Notes: generated by a model from the letters alone, not told the origin. Numbered from the stretch's first letter, positions 23,141-35,001 are shown. The stretch: 64,000 bases of DNA from Hydra vulgaris (GCF_038396675.1 NC_088921.1:14082001-14146000), one strand, 5' to 3'. Translations and numbers: made by a program.

Positions 23141-23260
23141 ATTAGGTGCCACTCATATAGTTAAAAACTAGTCAATAGGGTGACACTATTTAAGCTTAAA
23201 GTTATAGTAAATATATTTGAACTACTTTGTAGTTACTCTATTGAACTATTTAAATCTAAT
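23141..23260. repeat. Dispersed repeat containing TTAGGTGCCACTC and GGTGACACT
   Basis: The words AGGTG.CACT..ATAGTTAAAA.CTA.TCAATA.. GTG also occur at 55979-56025, next to the 24-bp array. A partly inverted right half (TTACTCTATTGAACTATTTAAATC) suggests a small palindromic element. Confidence 0.45.
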
Positions 23261-23373
23261 TAACTTATTTATAAAACAACGGTTACTCTACTTGTATTCT
23301 CAAAGATTTTCAATAACTGTCTATAATGTTTTAAATAACTTTGTTTTAAGTTTTAAAAGATTTTTTAATTTAG

Positions 23374-23544
23374 ATGGAGTCTAATAAAGCATACATGACT
23401 ACTGATGCTGCTGCTCGAATTCAGTCTAATGCGGCAAGAAATGAAGGAGGGGTTGAGTCAGGAGGTTTTGCTTCGCGTGCACAAGCAGCCGCAGCAAGAA
23501 ATATTAATGAAGGTGTAACTTCACATCAGGGAGGAAAACGCTGA
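23374..23544 (+). CDS. 56-residue SMP-like (seed maturation protein family) small protein
   Basis: ATG 23374 to TGA 23542-23544 encodes a 56-residue hydrophilic, Ala/Gly/Asn-rich protein. Key segments are YMTTDAAARIQSNAARN (residues 7-23), a GG-rich linker and GGFASRAQAAAARN (30-43). That order, MT..AAARIQS...GG.FA.RAQ.AAARN, is the pattern of the small SMP proteins found in plants, fungi, amoebae and some invertebrates, many linked to desiccation or stress (known of the family, not shown here). There is no signal peptide, membrane span or cysteine. TTTTTTAATTTAG directly before the ATG is a good splice or trans-splice acceptor, and AATAAA lies at 23594-23599. The frame is intact and its composition contrasts with the AT-rich flanks, arguing for selection. 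An upstream exon could add residues. Confidence 0.75.
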   Translation: MESNKAYMTTDAAARIQSNAARNEGGVESGGFASRAQAAAARNINEGVTSHQGGKR

Positions 23545-23593
23545 TTAAAAACACTTGCTCAAAGTGGATACTTTCAAAACGTTTTTTTGTTTG

Positions 23594-23599
23594 AATAAA
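23594..23599 (+). terminator. Poly(A) signal AATAAA of the SMP-like gene
   Basis: A canonical hexamer lies 50 bp after the stop codon. Beyond it, to about 25050, there is AT-rich DNA with two G-rich patches (24530-24545, 24605-24620) and no supported gene. Confidence 0.5.
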
Positions 23600-25056
23600 A
23601 TTGTTATTGTTAATTTTTATTTTTAAATATTTCATCACTTCACACTTTTGTAATGTTTGTCAAACTTCTTTAAATTCCCTTCAGGAACTATAATTTTTTT
23701 TCTCTATTGAATTTTTGACAAAGATTCCGCTCGACCCCAAAAAGTGTTATTAACATGAAAGTTTTTAATTCGAAGCACATTAAAACAAACGTTATTTTTA
23801 ATCTCTTTTGGTAATATCCGCGTCTTTTTAATAACAAAATAGTTTTAATAATTAAAAGGCTTGCCTTGCTTTTTTAAAACATTTTTTGTGCTTAAGAAAG
23901 AAAACTTTTGAATTTCAAGTTACGTTTGTTTAGTGATGTAAAATTTTCGGTAAAGTTTGATTCAAAATTTACAGGTAAGTTTTAAATCGGAGAGGGTAAA
24001 TTTTCACTAAAAAAAATTTTTTTTTTGAAGAAAAATAGAAATAAGTGAAAAAAAAATGACAAAATTTTGCAGGCGGTAAATTTTCTAAATTTTCCGGAAT
24101 ATTTACGGGTAAATTTTTCCTTCGCAGCACAACGCTTGATACGATTTTGATGTTTTCATATTTGAACAATTTTTCAAATAAAAACGCAAATAGACTCTGA
24201 CGTCGAATCCGGTTAAATTTTTTTTATCAATATTCCTCTCTGTGTGGCTTTACAAAAAAAACAAAGAAACACTGCTTTTTAATTAGATAAATATGTAATA
24301 CCCATCTTTCACTAATTACAATATACATAAATTTACACCAGATATTTTTTTTTTGAATGAATTTGAAATAAGCATTAAGTTTAAATATAAATAGAAATAA
24401 AAATTATAATAACTTCATAGGGTATATATATATATATTTTAGGGTAAATCTAGAATGTTTTGTATACGGAACATCTGGTTGTTTCAGTTGCTTAAAGAGA
24501 TCGTTCACAAAATACGTCAGGCAATTGGGAGGTGGAGGGGCTATTGATATACCGGATTGAATCGGGTTACCGATTCGATCGGTTGACGACTTGTTACAAG
24601 GAGCTAGGTGGGGGTGGGGGAATTCAGTTTTGTTTTGCTACATTTTTTTTCAAGTTTCAAATTTAGAAAATCTTTTTAATTGATTAAAAGAGTGTCTAGC
24701 TTAGCTGGAGTAATTAATTGAAAAATATATATAAATCAAAGCACCTTCTTAATACAACTTGTTTAAAAAAATTTTTTTTTTTTTATTCACAGCTGCAACA
24801 ATCACTGTAACTTCAGCTGGGCGAGTACTTATCTAACAAAACTATGTGCAATTTACAAAAAACAAAATATATACACCGAAGACCGCTTGCAGTAAGAAAA
24901 ATAAAAAAAAAAAGCCGTTTAATATCAAATGCAAACAGATTTTGACTTTTTTTATGTTTAAGTTAAAGAATCTCATACTACCAAACACTTTCCAATATCA
25001 ATTTGTTTCTATAAATCATAAATACTAAACTAACAACTCAATTAACAACTTTTGTG

Positions 25057-25164
25057 ACCTAAAATTTTATTAAAACCTGAAACTTTATTAGAATCTAAAA
25101 CTTTATTTAAACCTAAAGCTTTATTTAAACCTAAAAATTTAAAAAAACCTAAAACTTTATTAAA
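25057..25164. repeat. 18-bp tandem repeat, six units (ACCTAAAACTTTATTTAA)
   Basis: Six consecutive 18-bp units align without gaps and vary at a few positions each. There is no reading frame of interest. Confidence 0.85.
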
Positions 25165-25451
25165 ACAAGCTGACTTCTCAATATCTTGCCGAGTGTCACG
25201 ATTGTGGAACTCGATTCTTACAAGTAAAATATAAGACTATATAGCATCCATTCTACATTTAAAACTCGGAAAAATGAGAACGCCAAGCAGATAGGAGGCA
25301 AATACTAAAAGTCTCGGAGACGTGTAGGTGTATTTAGGCAAATATATAACAGTCAAAATAGCTTCTCGTATCTTTAAAATCGGAAAAAGTCAATGCCCAT
25401 TAATCCATAAAAAGAAATCTTTGTATGTAATTAATTACGTAAGGTGGAATA

Positions 25452-25486
25452 TTTAACCCTTAACAATATGGTTGTTAAGGGTTAAA
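25452..25486. repeat. Perfect 15-bp hairpin TTTAACCCTTAACAA
   Basis: Arms 25452-25466 and 25472-25486 pair exactly around TATGG. It lies about 430 bp beyond the 3' end of the minus-strand receptor gene; a role is unknown. The rest of 25490-25860 is plain AT-rich DNA. Confidence 0.85.
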
Positions 25487-25867
25487 GTGGTTCTTTTTGT
25501 GGACCTATGTTATTTCCAATCACATTACAAGTTTCGATTTTTTTTACTTTATATTAGAATCAAATGGTTTTTTTTTTAAAATTACTTATATTGTGGAGAC
25601 TTGGATTAAATAAACCCAAATTCGAAATGGTTAATCTAAAAAAATGTATATATGTATATATATTGCAGCATCGAGTCACTTAAATAAAAACCATTTAAAT
25701 GTAAATGAATATAATTAAGTATTATAGTTTTCAATTTTCAATTCTGATATAAAAGATAAATTAAATAAAGATAAATAAAACAATAAAAATAAATAAAAAC
25801 ATTTATGAGCATAAAGGTATTATCAAGTAAACCTTAATTATAACGTATAATAGGGTTGTGTTTACAT

Positions 25868-25873
25868 TTTATT
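25868..25873 (-). terminator. Poly(A) signal of receptor gene 1
   Basis: AATAAA on the minus strand, 42 bp past the stop codon of the receptor at 25915-26895. Confidence 0.5.
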
Positions 25874-25914
25874 ACATACCTGAGGATTCGTTTAAAATAC
25901 ACGTTTCTTAAAAA

Positions 25915-26895
25915 TCAACTGCTGAGAGTTTTATTTTTTTTTACTCGATATAAATAAAATGTTTTATGTAAACGAGAATATATAAAAACATTAACCACAG
26001 AGTTTGACATTTGCATTAAGTTAAGCACCGTATTGACCATAACCAGTATGTCATAAATCCCAGAGGGTAATTCAGAATTTGCAAAATTTATAAAAGTGTA
26101 AAAAATAAATTGAAAAATATCCAGCGGTAAAGTGAGAGTGGAAAAAATAATTATAACCGCAAACAAAATCTTTCTTCCTTTTTGAGTTTCGCGCCAACAG
26201 TTCCAGGATGATTGTCTTTTTTTTCTCAAAAGAGAATGACGAATACGGCAGCGAAAGAACTCCATTACACATATTGCAAAAAAATCTCTTAAAAGTTGCA
26301 AAGAAGCTGCAACCACCAGAGTTTTATATTTACGTGCGTCGGGAATACAAGTTTTAATCCCGTAACTGGGGTCAACAAATATGTGAAACGTTAACATATA
26401 AGGAATTGCCAAAATGATAGATATTATTATAACCAAGCAGAAGAAAATAATTATACTAAAATTTGACATTTTTTCATCAAAAGGTTTCACAATAGAGTGA
26501 TATCTTTCATAGCTTATCATTATTAAGACACCTTGCGATACTGATACGGTTATGCGTAAAAAAGTAGGTATAATTTTGCAACCAAAATCTCCAAAGTCCC
26601 AACGTCTAAAGCGAGTGGCGGTAAGATAAAGAAAAGCAAGAGGGATTAAAATTGAACTTAAAAAGTCTAGTACACTTAGTGTTAATAAAAAACGTTCAAA
26701 CCTCTTTTTTTTCTTACTTACACCAAATACATAAATAACAACAGTGTTACCAACCACACCAATTAACATCACAAAAACAAGCATGGCAATAATGAAGATA
26801 TCAAAGTAGTCAACCTTTGATTCTATATTATTTGTATTTAAAGCTCTTGTACAGTTTTTATTGTTGACGCAAATATTAATACTATTAGGATCCAT
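25915..26895 (-). CDS. Rhodopsin-class GPCR 1, atypical cnidarian type (326 residues)
   Basis: The frame runs from ATG 26895 (MDPNSINIC) to TGA 25915. The open frame extends upstream to 26949 but has no earlier ATG, and this start gives the same spacing as the paralogue at 52986. Seven hydrophobic helices lie at about 33-58, 68-92, 108-131, 147-168, 192-215, 243-268 and 282-306. Class A marks: GN at 49-50 (TM1), LD at 76-77 (TM2), Cys106 and Cys183 for the extracellular disulfide, ERY at 130-132 in place of DRY. Departures: TM4 has no tryptophan, TM6 reads FSTLTLPLDIF instead of CWxP, TM7 ends NVFIY (302-306) instead of NPxxY. Asn14 (NCT) is a possible glycosylation site. The polybasic KKKKRF loop 1 and RETQKGRKIL loop 3 would face G proteins. 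Ligand unknown; single exon. Confidence 0.92.
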   Translation of the reverse strand: MDPNSINICVNNKNCTRALNTNNIESKVDYFDIFIIAMLVFVMLIGVVGNTVVIYVFGVSKKKKRFERFLLTLSVLDFLSSILIPLAFLYLTATRFRRWDFGDFGCKIIPTFLRITVSVSQGVLIMISYERYHSIVKPFDEKMSNFSIIIFFCLVIIISIILAIPYMLTFHIFVDPSYGIKTCIPDARKYKTLVVAASLQLLRDFFAICVMEFFRCRIRHSLLRKKRQSSWNCWRETQKGRKILFAVIIIFSTLTLPLDIFQFIFYTFINFANSELPSGIYDILVMVNTVLNLMQMSNSVVNVFIYSRLHKTFYLYRVKKNKTLSS

Positions 26896-27985
26896 ATAAA
26901 TATTTATAACAATATTTAAAATAATATTTATAACTATATTTAAAATCAACAGATTCTATTGCAAGAAACCAAGTAAAGATTCTAATGCAAGTAACCAGTA
27001 ATTAATGCTTAACCATTACTTTTTTTTTTAATCAAATTCTTGAAAAAATGTGATGAGCAGTTCCAATTGCAGCTTTGTTCAAATATGTCCAAATGAAGAT
27101 GCTGTTTCTATTATCATTTAATTCGTAGTAGAACGCTATAATTATTCTTTTAGGTATAATGTAACTGATCCTACGTGTCCTGTGGGTAGTTTCATAGAAA
27201 CTGCTAAGTAACATATATATTGGTTTTGAAAAGATTTAAAAAGAAAAGAAAGATTCTAAGTGTGAATCTTTTATGCGCGTGACGTTTGGAAAACCCCCCC
27301 TGCTGCTAATCTTATTAGCAAGATTTTAATTTTTGTTTTTATCATCGCATAATTCTAGTTTATTAAAACACATTTTTAAAAAAAGAATCCTAAGATCTAG
27401 GTTGTTTTTTGTTATTTTTATCTCTCGAAAACTTTATCTTTTGTTTTATATTTATTGCTTCATAAATACACTTCATAAATAAAAATTACTTTTGATCACC
27501 ATTATACAATAAAAAAAGTATATTGTATAATTGTATATGTATAATGGTGTACAAAACTTAATATATTGATAAATGTTATGATTTCTTATCATCGATTTAG
27601 TATTATACGCCGAATTATGTTATTTTATATTAACGCCGACAATATATAAAAAATCTTCAAAGTTAAAATTGTTTTTCATTTAGCGGAAAGTCACAAAACA
27701 TTCTGCAACAGTATATTAGATTTGCTGTTCATTTGCTCAATTGTTTTTTTTTTTCGATCCTTTGTTTCATCACCACATTTGCTAAATTGTTTTTCTTTTT
27801 CAACTCTTTGTTTCATCAACATTTTTCTCTTGAATAAGCTCACAAGTTTTTCCCTATTGCTTTAGTTTTAAAATCAATTTTCTTTTTTCTTCAACTAATG
27901 CTTCCCATGGCCTTTAATTTCTGCGTGAATCAAATAAAATTTCTCAAATACTTAGGATAATGCATTTAACTAACACTGACAGTAA
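26896..27985. other. Gene-free 5' flank of receptor gene 1
   Basis: 26896-26945 is an AT-only set of ATAATATTTATAAC-like repeats that merely keeps the receptor frame open. TTACTTGCATTAGAATCT and a near copy lie at 26952-26995. An imperfect hairpin (ACCATTATAC / GTATAATGGT) spans 27499-27550. No promoter motif was identified and nothing else was seen. Confidence 0.5.
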
Positions 27986-28050
27986 TTATAAATGTCATCC
28001 TTTCATAAATGTCATCCTTTCATAAATGTCATCCTTTAATAAATGTCAAC
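27986..28050. repeat. 17-bp tandem repeat CATAAATGTCATCCTTT
   Basis: Three and a half units, nearly identical. Confidence 0.85.
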
Positions 28051-28352
28051 TATAATAAACAAAAAGCTAGCTACAAATAAAATGGCAGCAAACAATATGT
28101 TGTTTTAACAAAGCAATTTTAAATATAAAACTTTCCACATTAATTTTAATAATGCTACCAATCAATGTTGTGATTTCTTTTTTTTTCAACATTTGTACCG
28201 CAATTATGTAAAAGTTACTTATTTTCAAGATTAAGTAACATTTTTTATTACTAATAATGATTTGCACAATTTTGTCTACAACTTGCAGAAAATGTTGTTG
28301 TTGGATTCAAAAAGACTTTTATGTCGTAGTTATTTGACCGCTACTCAAAAAT

Positions 28353-29000
28353 TTATCTTTTATTTTTATTCATTAGCATCATAGAAGTCATCATTTCCTC
28401 AAAAACAATATCTTGCAATTTTGGTAGGCCAAACAACTCTTGTTTCTGATTATGAACTATAAGTACTTTATTCATTTCATGTTTAATGCATCTTGTTGCG
28501 CTACAACTTTTGATGTAGAAAAATCTTCTGTTAAACTTATGATGTAAAAAATCTTTTATTAAACATCTCAAATAATGAGATTTTTTTTATGGAAGCTACT
28601 TCCGTAATTGGTTTATCCCATTTATTAACATCATTCAAAAGATTTAGCATTCTATAAGCTTATGAAATTTTTTGCATAAACTCATTTGTTTGAAATCTTC
28701 ATAAAACTTTGGAGATAATTTGACTGTCGAAAGTCATGCTTTGATAGTTAAAAGATTATCAATGTTATTTAACAGCAACTTTAAATTACTGTTCATTTCT
28801 GAAACATTTTTTTTTATAATTCTCTGGCGTTTATTCTAACATTTATCCAGTATTAAATTTCACTATAACAATATCAAACTACGTGGATCATAAAATATTT
28901 AGAATATATTCATTACTTAAGTTTGGAGGTATTCAGCTTATGAGAACTTAATATTGGACTAAAAATCTTGTGCTAATAGTTGTGAAGTTCTTAAAGATAT
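28353..29000 (-). pseudogene. Unidentified degraded coding relic
   Basis: Minus-strand segments in shifting frames look protein-like: SEMNSNLKLLLNNIDNLLTI, SPKFYEDFKQMSLCKKFHKL and, open at 28571-28353, CIKHEMNKVLIVHNQKQELF followed by GLPKLQDIVFEEMMTSMMLM. The family is not recognised, and a transposon protein is likely given the context. Chance cannot be excluded. 29001-29465 shows only AT/purine-rich DNA. Confidence 0.25.
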
Positions 29001-29465
29001 ATGGTACCAAATTTTGATATCAAATTTTATTTTCAAATTAGAAAGAGTACAATTTAATTATTAAGGATTAAATTCATTCTGTTACTCTTTTTACTAAGCA
29101 ATCAAAGCGTTCTACAACTTTTACAAAGCCAACAAACCATTTCTTCAACTTTCTAATAGAACGGAAATAAAAGCAATAAAAGCTCTGCAAAATCCAAAAT
29201 AATCAAATCAAAGAATAAGAAAATGAACATTAGGCAAAGAGCTTTTTGGAAACAATTGGATGAAAGACAAAAAAAATAAAGCTAAACTTGTTTTTATGGT
29301 TAGAGTATAATTTTACTTTGGTTGTTAAATTTTCGTTTTCATGTTCAAATTTTTTATGAACGTATTTCGGTCAATAAAAATGAGGTCCACTGTAAAAATG
29401 TTAATACTTGTCTTTAATTATTCTATTATATGTTTAAATACATTAAAATTTAAAAACATATTAAT

Positions 29466-30025
29466 ACCCGAGCAGCAAAACTTAGCAGGCCCAAGTTAGC
29501 CCAATGTATTTGTGATTGTTGACCCACCGAAGTGCTTTGGTTGGCGTTGTGTCGGCATATGATTGGCTGCCAATCGTCCCTACGTTGGCGGCGTATATTC
29601 TCAACGTTGTTAGCAAAACGTTGGCCTACTCTTAGTTTTAATTTGTTGGCGCAACATTGGCCCAAACAAATTGCTTCAGTTGGCAACACATAGGCATAAT
29701 GCATTTTATACATTGTTGACCTTAATTTGTCGCACCGTTGATGTAAGTTTGTTGGGCGATGTTGGCCTAACATAATGTTTAGTTTGGTGTTGTGTTGACA
29801 TATAATCGGTTGCCCATTGAGATTATGTTGGCATTGTTTTACTTAATGTTTTTGGCAATACGTTGGCCCATTCTTACTGTTATGGTGTAGGCGCAACGTT
29901 GGTCAAATCAAGTGGCTTCAAGCTTGAACACTTTGTTGAAAACATGTTGCCCCAACATCAAAATAACGCTTCAAACGTTGTTTCAACATTGAGCCGACGT
30001 TTTTCTAACGAAGTTGGCTAATTGG
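29466..30025. mobile_element. Non-autonomous element rich in GTTGGC/CAACGTTGG repeats
   Basis: The left edge TACCCGAGCAGCAAAACTTA and right edge GTTGGCTAATTGGGTA give short inverted termini (TACCC.A). Inside, a block from about 29541 (GGTTGGCGTTGTGTCGGCAT) is repeated from about 29787 (TTTGGTGTTGTGTTGACATA), a period near 246 bp. GGCCCAAC/GTTGGCGCAAC words occur throughout. The minus-strand 107-codon frame here is a by-product. Edges and word usage recall the array at 35713-36206. The superfamily is unresolved. Confidence 0.5.
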
Positions 30026-30254
30026 GTACAGTTAGTGAAGTCTTTTTAATAATATTTTACTTAGTTGATCTTACATTGGCGCAACGTTAGTAAAAAGTTG
30101 TAGGAGCTAAATTGCCTCCTCATCAAGCAAACAATGCAACTATGCATTTTAGCTAGTACGTTAAAAATTATTGCGAGGCACGTCTCAGCAAGAACGCTAT
30201 AAAGGTCAATGTTGGAACAACGTTGGCGTAAGACATCCGATGTTTTTTAAACGT

Positions 30255-30306
30255 TGATGAGTATCAAATCATCCTAGACTACGCTGAGATGATTTGATAC
30301 TCATCA
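30255..30306. repeat. Perfect 19-bp hairpin TGATGAGTATCAAATCATC
   Basis: Arms 30255-30273 and 30288-30306 pair exactly around 14 bases. AACGTTG words flank both sides, so it probably belongs to the same repeat family as 29466-30025. 30310-30827 holds nothing recognisable. Confidence 0.85.
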
Positions 30307-30827
30307 AGCCAACGTTGTTATTATAATACGCTACGTTTTCAGTTAATAAAGTTCTAATAAACTTTTGGGTTTCTATTAAAAAGTTGTTTATTATTGGAAT
30401 TATAATATATAAATATCTTATAACGCTGCTTCTCTTCTCCTCCTCCCTCCTTTATATCTTAAGTCATATTAAGTTACAACAAACATCATTTTTTTAATGC
30501 ATAAATATATTAAACGCACCTCCAACACAGCGATTAACCAAATCAGGAGATAATTGGTCCACTTGCAATGCTCTATAACATAATTTGGTTTAGTAAATTT
30601 TTACAACCACACATTTACACAAACACACACATTATGAACTTTTAGATTATTATTTAAACTACAGATGATGATGAAGGAGAGCAGATAGGATAGAGATTTA
30701 ATAGATTGAGACCCATTTTAAATTTCTATGCACAAATTATAGAATTTTTAAATATTTATATATATAACGCATTACAAATATATTAGTAATATCAAATATT
30801 ATTCAAAACGAAATATAATATAATTAA

Positions 30828-31457
30828 ACAGGTCGACAAAAAAAATTTTTCTGGTGCCGAGCAAACAATTTGTTTTTTGTATAGCAATTCTCTTTTTGAT
30901 TTCAAATATGCAACTTATTTTTCACCATCACATCAAGTTGTAAAGATATTTGTGTTCAAATCTTTAGCATTTAGGGCAAAATCCCTAATATTGTCAAAAA
31001 AATATGATTCAAAAGTATGTCAACCTGGGTTTTAAAAGAAGCGTATTTTCATTAAGATTTTAAAAATAACATTCGTTTTTAATAAATATAAGTACTTTGT
31101 GTATTATTGCTGAGAAACATTGTGTTAACATTTTTTAAAAAGTCTTTATTATTTTTGTAAATAAATTTTGTAGACAAATATTTATGTTTTCTAAAATCTC
31201 TGTGAAAATACGCTTCTTTTGAGACCCAGCTTGACATACTTTAGAATCATTTTTTTTGTTGACAATATTAGAGATTTTACCCAAAATGCTAAAGATTTTA
31301 ACCCAAATAACTTTACAACTTGACATGATGATGAAAAAAGAATTACATATTTGAAATCAAAATGAGATGAAAATCGTTGCATATTTTAAATCAATGAAAT
31401 GCTATAAAAAAACTATTTGTTTGCATAGCAGCAGAAAATTTTTTTTTGCTGACCTGT
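30828..31457. mobile_element. 630-bp foldback element with arms of about 230 bp
   Basis: The left half starting ACAGGTCGACAAAAAAAATT is mirrored by the right half, which on the other strand starts ACAGGTCAGCAAAAAAAAAT. Inner paired words include GAAGCGTATTTTCA, AAAATATGATTC and ATTTCAAATATG. Arms differ by scattered substitutions. No transposase and no clear target duplication. The short minus-strand frames inside are artefacts. Confidence 0.8.
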
Positions 31458-32691
31458 GTTATTAATAAAAAAATTTCAAAAATTCAAAAATCTAACCGGA
31501 TTGCAACTGAGGATGAGGAGGAATAGGAAACTGCAGGCTTGAGTTTAAAATGGAAACAGATAACCTTTTTTTTTTCTTTCAGATTTGGCATAATCTGAAT
31601 CTGAAGAAAATGATTTATTCCATGAAATTGGTAACTAAATGGTTTTCAACCCTTTTTATTCCAGCCATAAGTTTAATTTTTATAAAAGATGGAATGGACA
31701 TAAAAACATAGCATAATATCTCGTTAACCATTAACTTAATAAAATAAATTAAAATTGGAATAAAAAACTTACCCTTTCCTTTCATTTTTCTGTTTCTTAC
31801 ACTTTCCTGTTTTTGTGTCAACTTCAGATTGAAAATGTCCAATTTTTTTTAATAAATAAGGAAAGTTTAAAACCATTAAATGTAAAATAAGTTTACTATA
31901 AAAATGCAGTACTCTAACAAATAAACCGCTTCCAACTAGGTATTCAGCAGATTTTACATTTATTTTAAGATCAATGTTATACAATGGCCTACAATAGGTT
32001 TTTCTACAGAATACTCAAACAGTTAAAAACTAAATATGTTCTTACTGTTATTGTGGCATTTGCATGACTTTAATCTTACAATACCAAAAAAATTCTTTTT
32101 AACAAATTTAGATTTTAGCACTTTACATAATATAAGAAGTTTTATATAAATTATATAATATATATAAGCATATAAAAAGCTAGCTTACATAAACAAACAT
32201 GTTTACTTGAGTTACTATAATACACATAAGGAAGATTTTTAACCGCCGTATTATAAATGCAAAAATGGAAAAAAGGGAAAGTTCTTAAACGAAAGTAATT
32301 TTATTTTTATTTTGCTTCCGTTTATTATTTACGCTCATTTATCTGAACATAATATAACACCGAAAATATAGTTAGAATCACGTTTTTTACTTGCGAAAAT
32401 GATGGCTTTAATAATGTTTAATTTTATAAATAACTTCTTTCATGGGCTTAACTTGTTATTAGAAAATGATTTCTAATAAAAAATTAAGGGCGTAGATACC
32501 TTTGTATTTATGCTCAATAAACTAGAAAGTATCAAATAAGCTTTTTAATGATGTCATTTAAAACTACGTAACTTTTTTTTTAATTGACATGTGGAAAGAC
32601 AATGTTGCATAGCAACCCAGGCATCATAAAATCTGTTGAGAAAAACCGTTAAAAAGCTTTAAATATTTAAAAACGTTAAAATCATATCGTT
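31458..32691. other. Gene-free AT-rich stretch
   Basis: No supported coding frame, TIR or tandem array was found. Short minus-strand frames at 31615-31984 are low-complexity and lack family motifs. Confidence 0.5.
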
Positions 32692-35001
32692 ATTTTTGAT
32701 ATTTTTAACAGTGACTTAAATAAAGGTATTTTAAAAACAGACATATCTGACCATTTCCCTATCTTTTTTATCATAAACAACTCTAAAATTATGACCAAAA
32801 CTAACATAAAAGTTAAATTACGCAACTTTAACCAAAAAAATGTTGAGCAATTTAAAACACAATTATCATTACTTCATTGGAAGAACATCGACTTTAGTGA
32901 TAACGCAAACTAAATTTACGATGATTTTTTTAATACATTTTACTCAGTTTATGATGCCAATTTTCCTTTACATGAAAAAACATTAAATCAAAAAAACATT
33001 AATTCTCCCTGGATTACCAAAGGTTTAAAAAAATCATCAAAAGTTAAGCAGAAATTATACATAAAATATCTAAAAAACAAATCATTCGCCAATGAGAAAT
33101 TATACAAAGACTACAAAAATCTTTTTGAAAAAGTTCGAAAAAACTTAAAAAAACATTACTATTCTAAAATTCTCAATAAAGCCAAAAATACTTGTAAACG
33201 CTCCTGGGAAATAATAAAAGAAATAATCGGTAAATCAAAACCGTGCTCAGGTTCCCTGCCACACATGATCAAAGTAGATAACAATAATATAATTAATTCT
33301 CAAACAATAGCTCACAAATTTAACAAATTCTTTGTTGAAATTGGCCCTAAACTATCTAAATTAATTCCTAACACTGAAACATCATTTAAAGATTTTCTAG
33401 TACCGATGGATAATTGCATTCACTCGGATGAGTTATCTAAAGAGTTACTATTTGATGAGTTCGAAAAAGCCTTTAAAACACTAAAAAAAAATAAAGCGGT
33501 TGGACCGGACGAAATCAATGGTAACATAATTTTAGATTGCTTTGAACAATTAAAATATATTCTTTTTAAAGTCTTTAAATCATCAATCGAACAAGGAGTC
33601 TTTCCTGATCAATTGAAAATTGCGAAAGTTATTTCACTATTTAAAGGTGGTGACAAATCTGACATAAGTAACTACCGGCCTATTTCTATCTTATCTATAT
33701 TTTCAAAAATACTAGAAAGAATCATGTTCAATAGAGTATTTAATTATTTTAGTTTAAATAATTTATTATACAACAATCAGTTTGGCTTTAAGAAGAATAA
33801 CTCTACCGAGCATGCAATTATTCAGTTGGTACGTGAGATTTCCAATTCTTTTGAAAAATCTCAATTTACATTAGGAATTTTTATCGATCTTTCAAAAGCA
33901 TTTGATACTGTGGATCATGATATTTTACTTTATGAACTTAATTATTACGGAATAAATGAAAGAGTTAGTAAATGGTTTCAAAGTTATTTATCCAACAGAA
34001 AACAATTTGTTTCTTGTAATGATCTTAATCATACACAGTTTTTAAATGTTTCCTGTGGTGTTCCGCAAGGTTCCATCTTAGGCCCTCTTTTGTTTTTAAT
34101 ATATATCAACGACTTGCATAAAGCATCAAATCTTCTAAGTATTATGTTTGCTGATGACATAAACTTATTTCTATCTAACAGTGACATCTACCTACTATTC
34201 TCCGTTATGAACAAAGAACTTCAAAACATATCTAAATGGTTTAAAAGTAACAAATTAACATTAAATGTAAACAAAACAAAATGGATTTTTTTCCACCCGC
34301 TCTCCAAAAAACGTTCTCTACCCCAAAATTTACCAAAAATTTTTATTGACCATAATGAAATAAAAAGAGATTCTGTAACTAAATACCTGGGGGTTTTCAT
34401 TGACGAGAACATCACATGGAAACATCATATTAACTATGTCTGCTCGAAAGTTTCAAAAAGTATTGGAGTTCTATATAAGGCGCGTACTCATTTAGATAAA
34501 AATAATTTAACTAAACTTTATTATTCTTTTATTCATAGTTATATAAGTTATGGAACTATTGCCTGGGGTAGTACTGATCAAAGCAAGTTACAATGTCTCC
34601 ATCGCCGTCAGAAACATGCGATCCGTGTAATTAATTTTGCGGATCGGTTCTCAAATTCCTCAATATTTTTCAATCAAATGAAAATCCTCAATGTTTATAA
34701 ACTAAACGTATATAAAAATTTATCTTTTGTTTATATGTGGAAGTATGATTTATCTCCTTTAATTTTTAAAGACCTTTTTATTTTGAAACCTTTAAGCAAG
34801 TTTAACATGAGGAATAATAACTATTTAAATAAACCACTCTGTCGAACAAAGTTCAATCAATTTTGTATCACTTATCGTGCAGCTCATCTCTGGAACAAAA
34901 TTATTTTGCCTAACTTCGGCTTACCCCTAACTTATTCTGTTTTTAAAATTAAATTAAAAGATCTCATTCTCTCTATTGAAAATATCTTAGAATATTTTTA
35001 A
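32692..35001 (+). pseudogene. LINE-B copy 3: nearly open ORF2 with intact RT, one stop codon
   Basis: In one frame, 770 codons run from the end of the endonuclease domain (TDISDHFPIF) through the complete reverse transcriptase to the C-terminus, with a single TAA at 32911-32913. RT motifs: NKAVGPDEING, NYRPISILSIFSKILE, LSKAFDTVDHDIL, CGVPQGSILGPLLF, an intact FADDINLF with both aspartates, and TKYLGVFIDENITWKHH. The C-terminal YRAAHLWNKIILPN matches LINE tails. The copy is 5'-truncated within the endonuclease. From the first ATG after the stop, a 578-residue RT frame (33265-35001) remains open, so this is the youngest LINE in the window. It resembles the fragments at 1793-2520 and 12253-14347. 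Clade: CR1/Jockey group, not resolved further. Confidence 0.92.

Noticed and set aside
23969..24169. 66-codon minus-strand frame
   Set aside because: Low-complexity, full of AATTTAC/GTAAATTT words; no start context or family motif.
26896..26949. N-terminal extension of GPCR 1 to 344 residues
   Set aside because: The first codon is TTG and the extra residues translate an AT-only repeat; the first ATG is at 26895 and aligns with GPCR 2.
27186..27300. CCCCCCC run and GTGACG words as a possible hAT end
   Set aside because: No inverted partner or coding relic nearby.
29450..29773. 107-codon minus-strand frame
   Set aside because: It lies in a GTTGGC/CAAC repeat element and shows no domain; openness reflects repeat structure.
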